DNA of 7,916 nt from Deltaproteobacteria bacterium (lineage in GTDB: Bacteria; Desulfobacterota; Syntrophobacteria; B119-G9): positions 1 to 7,916 of the forward strand of contig QMLL01000062.1 of NCBI GenBank assembly GCA_003646715.1. Direction: 5' to 3'. The stretch's first letter is position 1. Every line of letters begins with the position of its first letter. The notes under the pieces were generated by a model, which saw nothing but the letters and a program-made list of their open reading frames with translations, ran no database searches and had not been told where the DNA came from. Below are positions 1-6,483 of this stretch, piece by piece. The position numbers and the translations under genes were made by a program.

Positions 1-729
1 CCACGGTGCCCGAAAGACATAGACAAACTATGGAATCGCCTGAAAGAAATTGCGCGTTATGTCAAGAATCAATACCTTCTTGAACTATTGCATCTGTTTT
101 TTGAGGACAGGGAACTGGTTGAAAAATTTAAGAACGCCCCGGCTGCAAAAACGCTTCATCACGCTTACCTGGGAGGTTTACTTGAACACACTTTGTCAGT
201 GTGTGAGCTCCTGTTAAAGGTTGCCGATCATTATCCGGAACTGGATCGTGATCTTTTGATTACTGCGGGAATCTTTCACGACATCGGAAAGGTGGATGAA
301 TTTACGTATGATCTGGCCATAGAATATAGCGAGATAGGGCGACTGCTGGGGCATGTGGTTTTAGGTGTTAAAATAGTTGAAGAGAAAATTAGTAAAGTAG
401 CAGATTTTCCGGAAGAAACGGCAGTTTTATTAAAACATATGATACTCAGTCATCACGGTTACCTGGAATTTGGTTCGGCTAAGCGTCCGAAAACTCGGGA
501 AGCTTTCGTGCTATATTTTATTGATGATCTGGATGCAAAAATAGATAGCGTTAACAAGATGATAGAAGCTGAGAAAGATTCGCGTTCACCGTGGACGGGT
601 TACAGTCGTGCCTTGGAAAGATTCATCTTCAAAGGGTGGCCGGAGGCACGCGAAGAAAACAAGGATAACAGTGAGAAGGACAATAACAGCTCTAACCACG
701 AGCAACTGTCAATTTTTTCTTTCTTCTAG
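1..729 (+). CDS. yhaM: YhaM-like HD-domain 3'-5' exonuclease, 5' end outside window
   Basis: The frame is open from base 1, so this is the C-terminal 242 residues of a longer protein; the TTG at 88 is internal. Seen: a YhaM-type HD phosphohydrolase domain at about residues 50-180 of the fragment, with the HHAYLGGLLEHTLS segment, the HD pair in IFHDIGK (H93/D94), GRLLGH, ILSHHGYLEFGS (H151/H152) and FIDDLDAK near 173-180. These are the metal ligands and signature blocks of the family. Known of the family: YhaM enzymes are Mn-dependent 3'-5' exonucleases on RNA and single-stranded DNA, with an N-terminal OB fold, which here would lie upstream of the window. The last 30 residues (from about 213) are charged, Asn/Ser-rich and probably disordered, ending QLSIFSFF, which resembles a beta-clamp-binding peptide. 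The stop lies 20 bases before tmk, so the two are probably co-transcribed. The family call is firm; the physiological substrate is not known from sequence. Confidence 0.9.
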   Translation, partial: PRCPKDIDKLWNRLKEIARYVKNQYLLELLHLFFEDRELVEKFKNAPAAKTLHHAYLGGLLEHTLSVCELLLKVADHYPELDRDLLITAGIFHDIGKVDEFTYDLAIEYSEIGRLLGHVVLGVKIVEEKISKVADFPEETAVLLKHMILSHHGYLEFGSAKRPKTREAFVLYFIDDLDAKIDSVNKMIEAEKDSRSPWTGYSRALERFIFKGWPEAREENKDNSEKDNNSSNHEQLSIFSFF

Positions 730-749
730 GGCACATTCTTGCGTAAACC

Positions 750-1409
750 ATGGGTATATTCATTACGTTCGAAGGTATAGATGGCTGTGGCAAGAGTACT
801 CAGGTGAAGCTTCTTGACCACGCGCTTAAAGAGAAGAAAATAGAAACGTGCGTGACCATGGAGCCGGGAGGTACGGAAGCAGGGAAAATAATAAGGAATA
901 TCTTGCTTGGTTCCGAATTTAGCGTGGATAGATATGCTCAATTATTTTTGTTTGTTGCGGACAGGGCTCAACACCTGGAAGAAGTAATCAGGCCGGCTTT
1001 GATGAGTGGTAAATGGGTTCTCTGTGACCGCTTTGTGGAATCTACCGTGGCGTATCAGGGATATGGACTCGGCTTGAACAAAAATTTTATTAACCTGTTG
1101 CACAAGGAGATTTTGGGGGATACCTGGCCTGACCTTACGTTTGTGCTTGATTGCCCGGTCAGCGTCGCAAGATTGCGGCTTAAGACGCGTAGAGGTGAAA
1201 CTGCGGAACTGACTTCAGGTAAGGGAGATGATCCGTACGAAACGGCCTCTCTGGAATTTCAGGAAAGGCTGAGGCAGGGTTACCTTGATCTGGCAAGAAA
1301 ATACCCCAAAAGAATTGCCTTGATTGACGGATCTGAAGATCCGAAACAGGTTCATCTGAGTATCATTAAAATAATTGAAAAGAAAAAACTATGGCCTTCA
1401 GAGACATAA
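750..1409 (+). CDS. tmk: Thymidylate kinase (dTMP kinase)
   Basis: This cytosolic enzyme phosphorylates dTMP to dTDP with ATP, an essential step in dTTP supply. Its 219 residues are normal for bacterial Tmk. Seen: N-terminal P-loop EGIDGCGKST (8-17), the EPGGT phosphate/substrate motif (38-42), DRAQH (71-75), the DRF motif (93-95) within CDRFVESTVAYQGYG, and an arginine-bearing LID segment at about 141-165 (RLRLKTRRGE onward). The absence of a basic residue in the P-loop together with arginines in the LID fits the E. coli-like type II class. ATG 750 gives the canonical N-terminus and an in-frame TAA at 744 excludes extension. There is no good Shine-Dalgarno: the nearest is AGGG at 728-731, 18 bases away, so initiation may depend on translation of the upstream gene. 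The 3' end overlaps holB by 19 bases. Confidence 0.97.
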   Translation: MGIFITFEGIDGCGKSTQVKLLDHALKEKKIETCVTMEPGGTEAGKIIRNILLGSEFSVDRYAQLFLFVADRAQHLEEVIRPALMSGKWVLCDRFVESTVAYQGYGLGLNKNFINLLHKEILGDTWPDLTFVLDCPVSVARLRLKTRRGETAELTSGKGDDPYETASLEFQERLRQGYLDLARKYPKRIALIDGSEDPKQVHLSIIKIIEKKKLWPSET

Positions 1410-2401
1410 TAGGGCAGGAAAGAGCTATTCGGGCTCTAAAAAAGATTGTTGACCGGGAAGAGGTTCCTCATGCGTTTCTTTTTTCCGGCTTACCTGGCAT
1501 TGGGAAAAAAACGGTTGCTTTTAATTTTGCAAAAGTCATTAACTGCCTAAACAGGATAGATAATGACTGCTGCGAGGGATGCTCAGCATGTACAAGGGCA
1601 AATACCGGGAATTATCCTGATCTGCTGCTAATTGAGACATCGGAACAGTTTATTGGCATTGATGCCATTAGATCCATTGAAGAAGAACTAAACTTCCCGC
1701 CACTGGAAGGTCGCAAAAGGATAACAATTATTGATGATGCTCAAAAAATGACAGACGAGGCCGCGAACGCTCTTCTCAAAACACTGGAAGAACCTCCTTC
1801 AAATAATCTTATAATCCTCATCTGCCCTGAGCCCGCTATGCTTCTTCCAACCGTGGTATCCAGAACCTGTCACCTCCGATTTCAGCCCCTTACGGAAAGG
1901 GCGGTGAAAGACATACTGGTTTCAAGACAGTTTCTTGATGACAAAAATGCTGAGTTGATTGCGCGAGTTTCATCGGGTAGCGTGGACAGGGCTTTGAGTT
2001 ACCTGGAATCGCAGTATATTAACCGGAGAGAACTTGTAAAAAAAAGGATACTGGAAATATTTACTTGTGATATTAACCGGTTGTTTGAAATTGCGAAGGA
2101 ATGGGGATCAGAGGCAGATTTTCTACTCGATGACATAGATCTTTTAAAAATGTGGTGGAGGGACTTGATTGTATATAATTTGAGCAGTAATAGGGAAGTG
2201 GTTCTGGATGTTGAAACTACAGGAATGCTCAAAGAACATTTGGGAAAGACAAGCTATGTGAGCTTGATGAAGAATTATAGACTTTTTGATACTATTTATA
2301 ATGACTTGATGAGAAGAATCAACAGGCAAATGGCCATGGAAAGGCTGGTGCTTGGTTTGAGGGAAAGTATAAATGAAAAAGATAGTAGGAGTACGCTTTA
2401 G
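1391..2401 (+). CDS. holB: DNA polymerase III clamp-loader subunit delta'
   Basis: Delta' is the stator of the clamp-loader complex that opens and loads the beta sliding clamp onto primed DNA. Seen in 336 residues: an AAA+ fold with N-terminal FRDIIGQERAI, Walker A GLPGIGKKT (33-41), a zinc-binding cysteine set C52, C61, C64, C67 (spacing 9-3-3) with an extra C60, a Walker-B-like IIDDAQKM (113-120), the LLKTLEEPP segment (128-136), and SRTCHLRFQPL (157-167) where clamp-loader ATPase-partner subunits usually read SRC. The C-terminal third (about 205-336) is helical and diverged, as usual for the oligomerization domain. ATG 1391 lies inside the end of tmk with only an A-rich stretch before it, so translational coupling to tmk is likely. 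The gene overlaps the next by 29 bases. A DnaX subunit is excluded by the short length and absence of a tau-like C-terminal region. Confidence 0.95.
   Translation: MAFRDIIGQERAIRALKKIVDREEVPHAFLFSGLPGIGKKTVAFNFAKVINCLNRIDNDCCEGCSACTRANTGNYPDLLLIETSEQFIGIDAIRSIEEELNFPPLEGRKRITIIDDAQKMTDEAANALLKTLEEPPSNNLIILICPEPAMLLPTVVSRTCHLRFQPLTERAVKDILVSRQFLDDKNAELIARVSSGSVDRALSYLESQYINRRELVKKRILEIFTCDINRLFEIAKEWGSEADFLLDDIDLLKMWWRDLIVYNLSSNREVVLDVETTGMLKEHLGKTSYVSLMKNYRLFDTIYNDLMRRINRQMAMERLVLGLRESINEKDSRSTL
2359..2367 (+). promoter_or_regulatory. Ribosome binding site for the RicT-like gene
   Basis: GAGGGAAAG inside the 3' end of holB, five bases before ATG 2373. It supports that start and shows that the RicT-like gene has its own initiation signal despite the 29-base overlap. 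Confidence 0.7.
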
Positions 2402-3224
2402 AGAAGGCGGTAAAGTATATGATTTTGATCCCGGGCACTTCGTTTTAAGTGTCGGTGATTACGTTATGGTCAAAACCGAGAAAGGATTCACCGTGGGAAA
2501 AGTGGTCACTCCACCAAGGCGACTGGGCGACGATGTGGAGTACCCGAAGCTGAAGAAGATTTTTCGCCTGGCCACGGAAGATGACCTGAAACAATATGAA
2601 GAGATGCTACAGAGGGAAAAGAGGGCATTTGCTTTCTGCAAGGAACGGATAGAAGCCCGTGGTCTCCCCATGAATCTGGTGCTGGTGGAAAGCCTTTACG
2701 ATGGATCCAAGATAACCTTTTATTTTACGGCTGACGGGCGTGTCGATTTTAGGGAACTTGTTAAGGATCTCGTGAAAGAATTTCACACGAGAATCGAACT
2801 TCGGCAGGTGGGTGTGCGAAATCAGGCAAAAATGATCGGCGGGATAGGAACTTGTGGAAGGGAGCTGTGTTGTTCCGGATTTTTGAGAGAGTTTCATCCG
2901 GTATCAATAAAAATGGCAAAAGAGCAAAACCTGTCTTTGAATCCTTCCAAGATTTCAGGCGCCTGTGGCCGGTTGATGTGTTGCCTCAAGTTTGAATACG
3001 AGAGCTACCTGGAATCAAAGAAAGGGATGCCTAAGCTAGGCAAGAAAATTGACACTCCTATGGGCAGAGGCCGGGTCATCAGGCAAAATATTATAAACAA
3101 AACAATTACGGTAAGTCTGGATAGCGGATCCGAAGTCGAGTTTACAATGGAAGATTTGGGTCTTGCACCGCCCAAAAAGAAGACCGACAAATCAAAGGCT
3201 AAGTCAACTTTTCGGGAATCTTAA
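2373..3224 (+). CDS. ricT: PSP1-domain RicT/YaaT-like protein
   Basis: This 283-residue cytoplasmic protein is often annotated as a stage 0 sporulation family protein. Seen: the PSP1 domain with two cysteine clusters, TCGRELCC (C161, C166, C167) and ACGRLMCC (C198, C203, C204), linked by a conserved block through FHPVSIKMAKEQNLSLNPSKISG. The N-terminus (MKKIVGVRF, DPGHFVLSVGDYVMVKTEKG) is a small beta domain, and the C-terminus (DTPMGRGRVI, then a short lysine-rich tail) matches RicT relatives. Known of the family: Bacillus RicT acts with RicA and RicF, carries Fe-S clusters on such cysteines, and helps RNase Y mature mRNAs. Position directly after holB repeats the Bacillus order. RicA/RicF are not in this window, so function here without them is inference. 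It is probably co-transcribed with metG, 24 bases downstream. Confidence 0.92.
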   Translation: MKKIVGVRFREGGKVYDFDPGHFVLSVGDYVMVKTEKGFTVGKVVTPPRRLGDDVEYPKLKKIFRLATEDDLKQYEEMLQREKRAFAFCKERIEARGLPMNLVLVESLYDGSKITFYFTADGRVDFRELVKDLVKEFHTRIELRQVGVRNQAKMIGGIGTCGRELCCSGFLREFHPVSIKMAKEQNLSLNPSKISGACGRLMCCLKFEYESYLESKKGMPKLGKKIDTPMGRGRVIRQNIINKTITVSLDSGSEVEFTMEDLGLAPPKKKTDKSKAKSTFRES

Positions 3225-3238
3225 ATTCAAATTGAATC

Positions 3239-3243
3239 GGGAG
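3239..3243 (+). promoter_or_regulatory. Ribosome binding site that fixes the metG start
   Basis: GGGAG ends five bases before ATG 3249. The alternative upstream GTG at 3243 overlaps this Shine-Dalgarno, so ATG 3249 is the better start. Confidence 0.75.
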
Positions 3244-3248
3244 TGCTT

Positions 3249-5153
3249 ATGGAAAAACGATGCTACATTACCACGCCAATTTATTATGTTAATGCTGCTC
3301 CCCATATAGGGCACGCATACACGACCATTGTTGCTGATGTTCTGAATCGATTTTATAAGCTCATGGGCTATGAAACGTTCTTTCTCACCGGGACGGACGA
3401 GCATGGTGATAAGATCGTTCAGGCAGCAGCTCAAGAAGGGATGGAACCGAAGGAATATGTTGACAGGATCAGCCAGTTGTTTCGGGATCTATGGCCGAAA
3501 TTGAATATTTCAAACGACTATTTCATTAGGACAACAGATCCTGAGCATAAGAAAGTGGTACAGTACATTTTACAAAAGGTTTATGACGCCGGTGATATCT
3601 ATTTTGGCAACTACAAGGGGTATTACTGTGTGGGGTGTGAAAGGTTTTATACACCTCGTGAACTGGTGGACGGCAAATGTCCTGATCACGATACGGAGCC
3701 TGTGATCAGAGAAGAAGAAAATTATTTTTTTAGAATGAGTAAATATCAGGACTGGTTGATCAATTATATAGAAACTCATCCAGATTTTATCCGCCCCGAG
3801 AGATACAAGAATGAAATCCTGGCTTTTTTACGGGAACCTCTGGAAGACCTTTGCATATCTCGTCCTAAAGATCGCCTGAACTGGGGAATTACTTTGCCTT
3901 TTGACGAAAATTATGTCACCTATGTGTGGTTTGATGCGCTGATTAACTACGTCTCTGCACTGGGTTATCCGGATGGTCCTCTCTTTTCAACTTTCTGGCC
4001 GTATGCTCAACATCTGATTGCAAAAGATATATTGAAACCTCACGGTATTTATTGGCCAACCATGATTAAAGCAGCGGGATTTGAGCCATATAGGCACCTC
4101 AATGTGCACGGCTACTGGAAGATTGAGGAAGGTAAGATGAGTAAAAGCCGGGGAACAGTGGTCAGGCCCTTGGATCTTGTGGATATTTATGGACTTGATG
4201 CGTTCCGGTATTTTCTGTTGAGAGAAATGGTTTTCGGCCTAGATGCCAACTTCAGTGAAGACGCACTGGTGCAGCGATTGAATTCCGATCTTGCAAATGA
4301 TCTCGGTAATCTCTTCAGCAGAAGTCTTGCGATGGTTGTAAAATATTTTAAAGGGAATATACCACCGAGGTCAGATTCATTTGACGAAAAAGATAATGCC
4401 CTGTCTCAGCAGGTGGAAACAACAAAAGAGACATATCGAACAGAGATTCCTCAACTACGCTTCCACAAGGCACTGGCTTCTGTGTGGGAATTGATTAATC
4501 ATACCAATAAGTACATAGACCAGACTGCACCCTGGGTGCTTGCCAAAGACCCTAAAAAGAAAGCCAGATTGGAAACGGTGCTTCATAATGTTCTGGCTGC
4601 CAACAAAGTTGTGGCTGTTTTAATTGCTCCTTTTATGCCCGATACTGCCGGAAAAATGATGGAAAAACTGGGCTATTCGAAGGAACCCTTAGAACTCAGA
4701 CTTGATGATGACGCAACCTGGGAATTGACTCCGGGAACCCAGGTAACCAAGGCAAAGGCTCTTTTCCCTCGAGTGGAAGTGAAAAAAGAGAAGCCCAAGA
4801 AAGAAGTTGCTGAGAAAACCGTGGAAGAAAAAGATTATATAACTATTGACGAGTTCTCAAAGATTGACCTGAGAGTAGGGCTGATTAAGGAAGCAGAGAA
4901 TATTCCCGGTTCAAAAAAACTGGTAAAGTTGAAAGTGGATGTAGGAGAAGAAAGGACAGTAGTGGCCGGTATTGCAAAAAACTATTCGGCAGATGAACTG
5001 GTAGGAAGACAGGTAATTCTGGTTTGTAACCTTAAACCCGTTAAGCTTATGAACGTTAAATCAGAAGGCATGATTCTTGCTGCTCATGATGGAGGCGACC
5101 TGGCGCTTGTGGTGCCCGATCGGAAATTAAAAGTTGGCGCAAAGGTTTCTTAA
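3249..5153 (+). CDS. metG: Methionyl-tRNA synthetase with C-terminal tRNA-binding domain
   Basis: This class I aminoacyl-tRNA synthetase charges tRNA-Met in the cytoplasm. From ATG 3249 it has 634 residues, typical of the dimeric form with an appended Trbp111-like domain. Seen: ITTPIYYVNAAPHIGHAY with HIGH at 19-22, TGTDEHG (47-53), a single-knuckle zinc insert with C127, C130, C144 and H147, VTYVWFDALINY (223-234), KMSKS at 296-300, an anticodon-binding helical domain at about 340-500, a Lys/Glu-rich linker at about 510-528, and an OB-fold tRNA-binding/dimerization domain from about 530 (TIDEFSKIDLRVG to the end). One small departure is HLIAKDILKPH (255-265), where the usual motif has Gly in place of this Ala. 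It is the last gene of the housekeeping block, and no clear terminator follows the stop. A longer start at GTG 3243 would add two residues but overlaps the ribosome binding site. Confidence 0.97.
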   Translation: MEKRCYITTPIYYVNAAPHIGHAYTTIVADVLNRFYKLMGYETFFLTGTDEHGDKIVQAAAQEGMEPKEYVDRISQLFRDLWPKLNISNDYFIRTTDPEHKKVVQYILQKVYDAGDIYFGNYKGYYCVGCERFYTPRELVDGKCPDHDTEPVIREEENYFFRMSKYQDWLINYIETHPDFIRPERYKNEILAFLREPLEDLCISRPKDRLNWGITLPFDENYVTYVWFDALINYVSALGYPDGPLFSTFWPYAQHLIAKDILKPHGIYWPTMIKAAGFEPYRHLNVHGYWKIEEGKMSKSRGTVVRPLDLVDIYGLDAFRYFLLREMVFGLDANFSEDALVQRLNSDLANDLGNLFSRSLAMVVKYFKGNIPPRSDSFDEKDNALSQQVETTKETYRTEIPQLRFHKALASVWELINHTNKYIDQTAPWVLAKDPKKKARLETVLHNVLAANKVVAVLIAPFMPDTAGKMMEKLGYSKEPLELRLDDDATWELTPGTQVTKAKALFPRVEVKKEKPKKEVAEKTVEEKDYITIDEFSKIDLRVGLIKEAENIPGSKKLVKLKVDVGEERTVVAGIAKNYSADELVGRQVILVCNLKPVKLMNVKSEGMILAAHDGGDLALVVPDRKLKVGAKVS

Positions 5154-5154
5154 T

Positions 5155-5182
5155 TTGCTAACATGGACACGAGTTGGATAAT
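5155..5182 (+). promoter_or_regulatory. Weak sigma-70-like promoter candidate before the FHA-cNMP-PilZ gene
   Basis: In the 104-base gap after metG, TTGCTA (5155-5160, 4/6 match to -35) and GATAAT (5177-5182, 5/6 match to -10) are separated by 16 bases. The rest of the gap (5183-5257) holds a nearby TTGACA (5182-5187) without a properly spaced -10, the palindrome GTATAC, and the next gene's ribosome binding site. Such matches occur by chance. Confidence 0.25.
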
Positions 5183-5246
5183 TGACACTTGTTGTATACG
5201 AAGCCCGGAAATCCTGGAAGCTGTGAACAATTTTCTGAGGTAATCT

Positions 5247-5252
5247 GAGAGG
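5247..5252 (+). promoter_or_regulatory. Ribosome binding site for the FHA-cNMP-PilZ gene
   Basis: GAGAGG lies five bases before ATG 5258 and supports that start. Confidence 0.7.
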
Positions 5253-5257
5253 TACTG

Positions 5258-6439
5258 ATGTCCAGGTTTTATTTGATTTCTCGTGAAAGCTGGTTTCAAA
5301 AAAGTATTCATCCGTTGGAATGCCCGATAACCATAGGTAGAGGAAGTTACAATGATCTTCAAATCAAGCATCTGAGTGTTTCCAGGCAACATGCACGCAT
5401 CGTGAATGACGGGAACAAGCTGATTGTGGAAGATTTGGACAGTCAGAATGGGACCCTGTTGAACGGTCATGCCGTAAAAAAAGCAGAACTCAAGGACGGC
5501 GATATTTTGACTTTCGGGAAAGTGGATTTCAGGGTGGTGAGTGAGCCCGATGACAAGGAAGATGACCTGTCTGAGACTGAAATTTTTTATAAGGTTTTTC
5601 ATGAGAGAAAGTCAGCTGGTGGAATAACTGAATCGATTCGCTTAAAAGAGGCTATTGCAAAGGTTCCTCTGTTTAGAGATTTACCACTTGAAGCGAGGGA
5701 TTTCCTGGTTAGAAGAGCTCATCTGCGTATTTTTGAGCCTACCGAGTTTGTTTTCAGAGAAGGAGATCGAGGAAAATCGATTTACATAGTTCTTGACGGT
5801 GAAATTGAAATTTTTACACAGGATAATTACGGAACACCGGTGCCGTTGGCAAAAATGGGACCCAATAGCTTCTTCGGTGAGCGAGCAGTTTTGTCGGGGA
5901 AACCAAGGTGTGCCAGTGCTGTTGCCATTAAGGAGACTCTGGTTTGTGAACTTCCCATTGGAATAATCAGGGATTTGTTGAAGGTGAATCCTAACATGAG
6001 GTTACTCCTAGAGGAGTATTCCAACAAGCGTTTCAGTTCATACGTCATTACAAGGGAAAACCTGGGGATTACTGAACGCAGGCTTCATTTGCGATTAAAC
6101 GAAGAGCTTCCGGTAAGATTGCAGTTTTTGAGAGAACATCCCAATGGCGAAAATGAAAGTGTGAGTGTGGACGTGGTTTCCACTGACATCTCTGTTGGAG
6201 GGGTGAAGCTGGAAGTACCGGATGATCTTTTCAAAGGTGTGGATTGTCTGGGGAAACAGGTTCGAGTGGCTATTGAATTGCCGAAACCGCTGGGGGAAGT
6301 GAGGTCGCTGGGAATAATCAGGAGTGTCCAGGCTAGTGAGTCGGGAAAGAAGACCAACGTAGGAGTAGAATTCTACGGGATGTCGCCTGAAGATTCGCAA
6401 ACCCTGGAAAAATTTTTTAGCTGGGATTCGAAAGTATAG
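5258..6439 (+). CDS. FHA - cyclic-nucleotide-binding - PilZ domain protein
   Basis: A 393-residue protein with three regulatory domains in a row and no signal peptide, membrane segment, helix-turn-helix or catalytic domain seen. FHA (about 1-95): ITIGRGSYNDLQI with G27/R28, SVSRQHARI with S42, R43 and H45, and SQNGTLLNG with N64/G65/T66, the residues that contact phosphothreonine peptides. cNMP-binding (about 135-255): VPLFRDLP start, phosphate-binding cassette FFGERAVLSGKPRCASA with G207, E208 and R217 in PKA-like spacing, so ligand binding is plausible. PilZ (about 272-393): RLHLR (R275, R279) and DISVGG (D310, S312, G315) fit the RxxxR and D/NxSxxG c-di-GMP motifs, and VGVEFYGMSPED closes the domain. 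Inference: a cytosolic adaptor joining Ser/Thr phosphorylation, cAMP or cGMP, and c-di-GMP signals. No kinase or intact cyclase lies in the window. The domain calls are firm; the ligands and output are not. Confidence 0.92.
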   Translation: MSRFYLISRESWFQKSIHPLECPITIGRGSYNDLQIKHLSVSRQHARIVNDGNKLIVEDLDSQNGTLLNGHAVKKAELKDGDILTFGKVDFRVVSEPDDKEDDLSETEIFYKVFHERKSAGGITESIRLKEAIAKVPLFRDLPLEARDFLVRRAHLRIFEPTEFVFREGDRGKSIYIVLDGEIEIFTQDNYGTPVPLAKMGPNSFFGERAVLSGKPRCASAVAIKETLVCELPIGIIRDLLKVNPNMRLLLEEYSNKRFSSYVITRENLGITERRLHLRLNEELPVRLQFLREHPNGENESVSVDVVSTDISVGGVKLEVPDDLFKGVDCLGKQVRVAIELPKPLGEVRSLGIIRSVQASESGKKTNVGVEFYGMSPEDSQTLEKFFSWDSKV

Positions 6440-6440
6440 C

Positions 6441-6446
6441 TATAAT
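6441..6446 (+). promoter_or_regulatory. -10-like TATAAT before the macro domain gene
   Basis: A perfect TATAAT begins two bases after the FHA-cNMP-PilZ stop, 38 bases before the macro gene ATG. It overlaps a 10-base palindrome, TATAGCTATA (6435-6444). No convincing -35 lies 16-18 bases upstream and there is no extended TGn, so the promoter may be weak, activator-dependent or chance. The macro gene could equally be read from the upstream transcript. Confidence 0.35.
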
Positions 6447-6472
6447 ATATACCTTTGGAATAGTGTCGATTG

Positions 6473-6477
6473 GGAGG
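6473..6477 (+). promoter_or_regulatory. Ribosome binding site that fixes the macro gene start
   Basis: GGAGG within GGGAGGGAG (6472-6480) lies six bases before ATG 6484. An upstream in-frame GTG at 6463 would put this strong site inside the coding region, so ATG 6484 is preferred. Confidence 0.8.
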
Positions 6478-6483
6478 GAGTCG

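Noticed and set aside
5182..5200. Perfect TTGACA followed by TATACG as a promoter
   Set aside because: The two boxes are only seven bases apart, far from the 16-18 needed, and no -10-like box sits at the correct distance.
5163..5243. 26-codon ORF on the + strand between metG and the FHA-cNMP-PilZ gene
   Set aside because: It begins with ATG but has no Shine-Dalgarno, and the peptide resembles nothing I recognise. It could be a leader peptide but the sequence gives no support.
5150..5602. 150-codon minus-strand ORF across the metG/FHA junction
   Set aside because: It is antisense to the strongly supported FHA domain, and its translation shows no domain or convincing start.
6408..6418. A5T6 run near the end of the FHA-cNMP-PilZ gene as a terminator
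   Set aside because: It codes for Lys-Phe-Phe at the end of the PilZ domain and has no G/C-rich stem before it.
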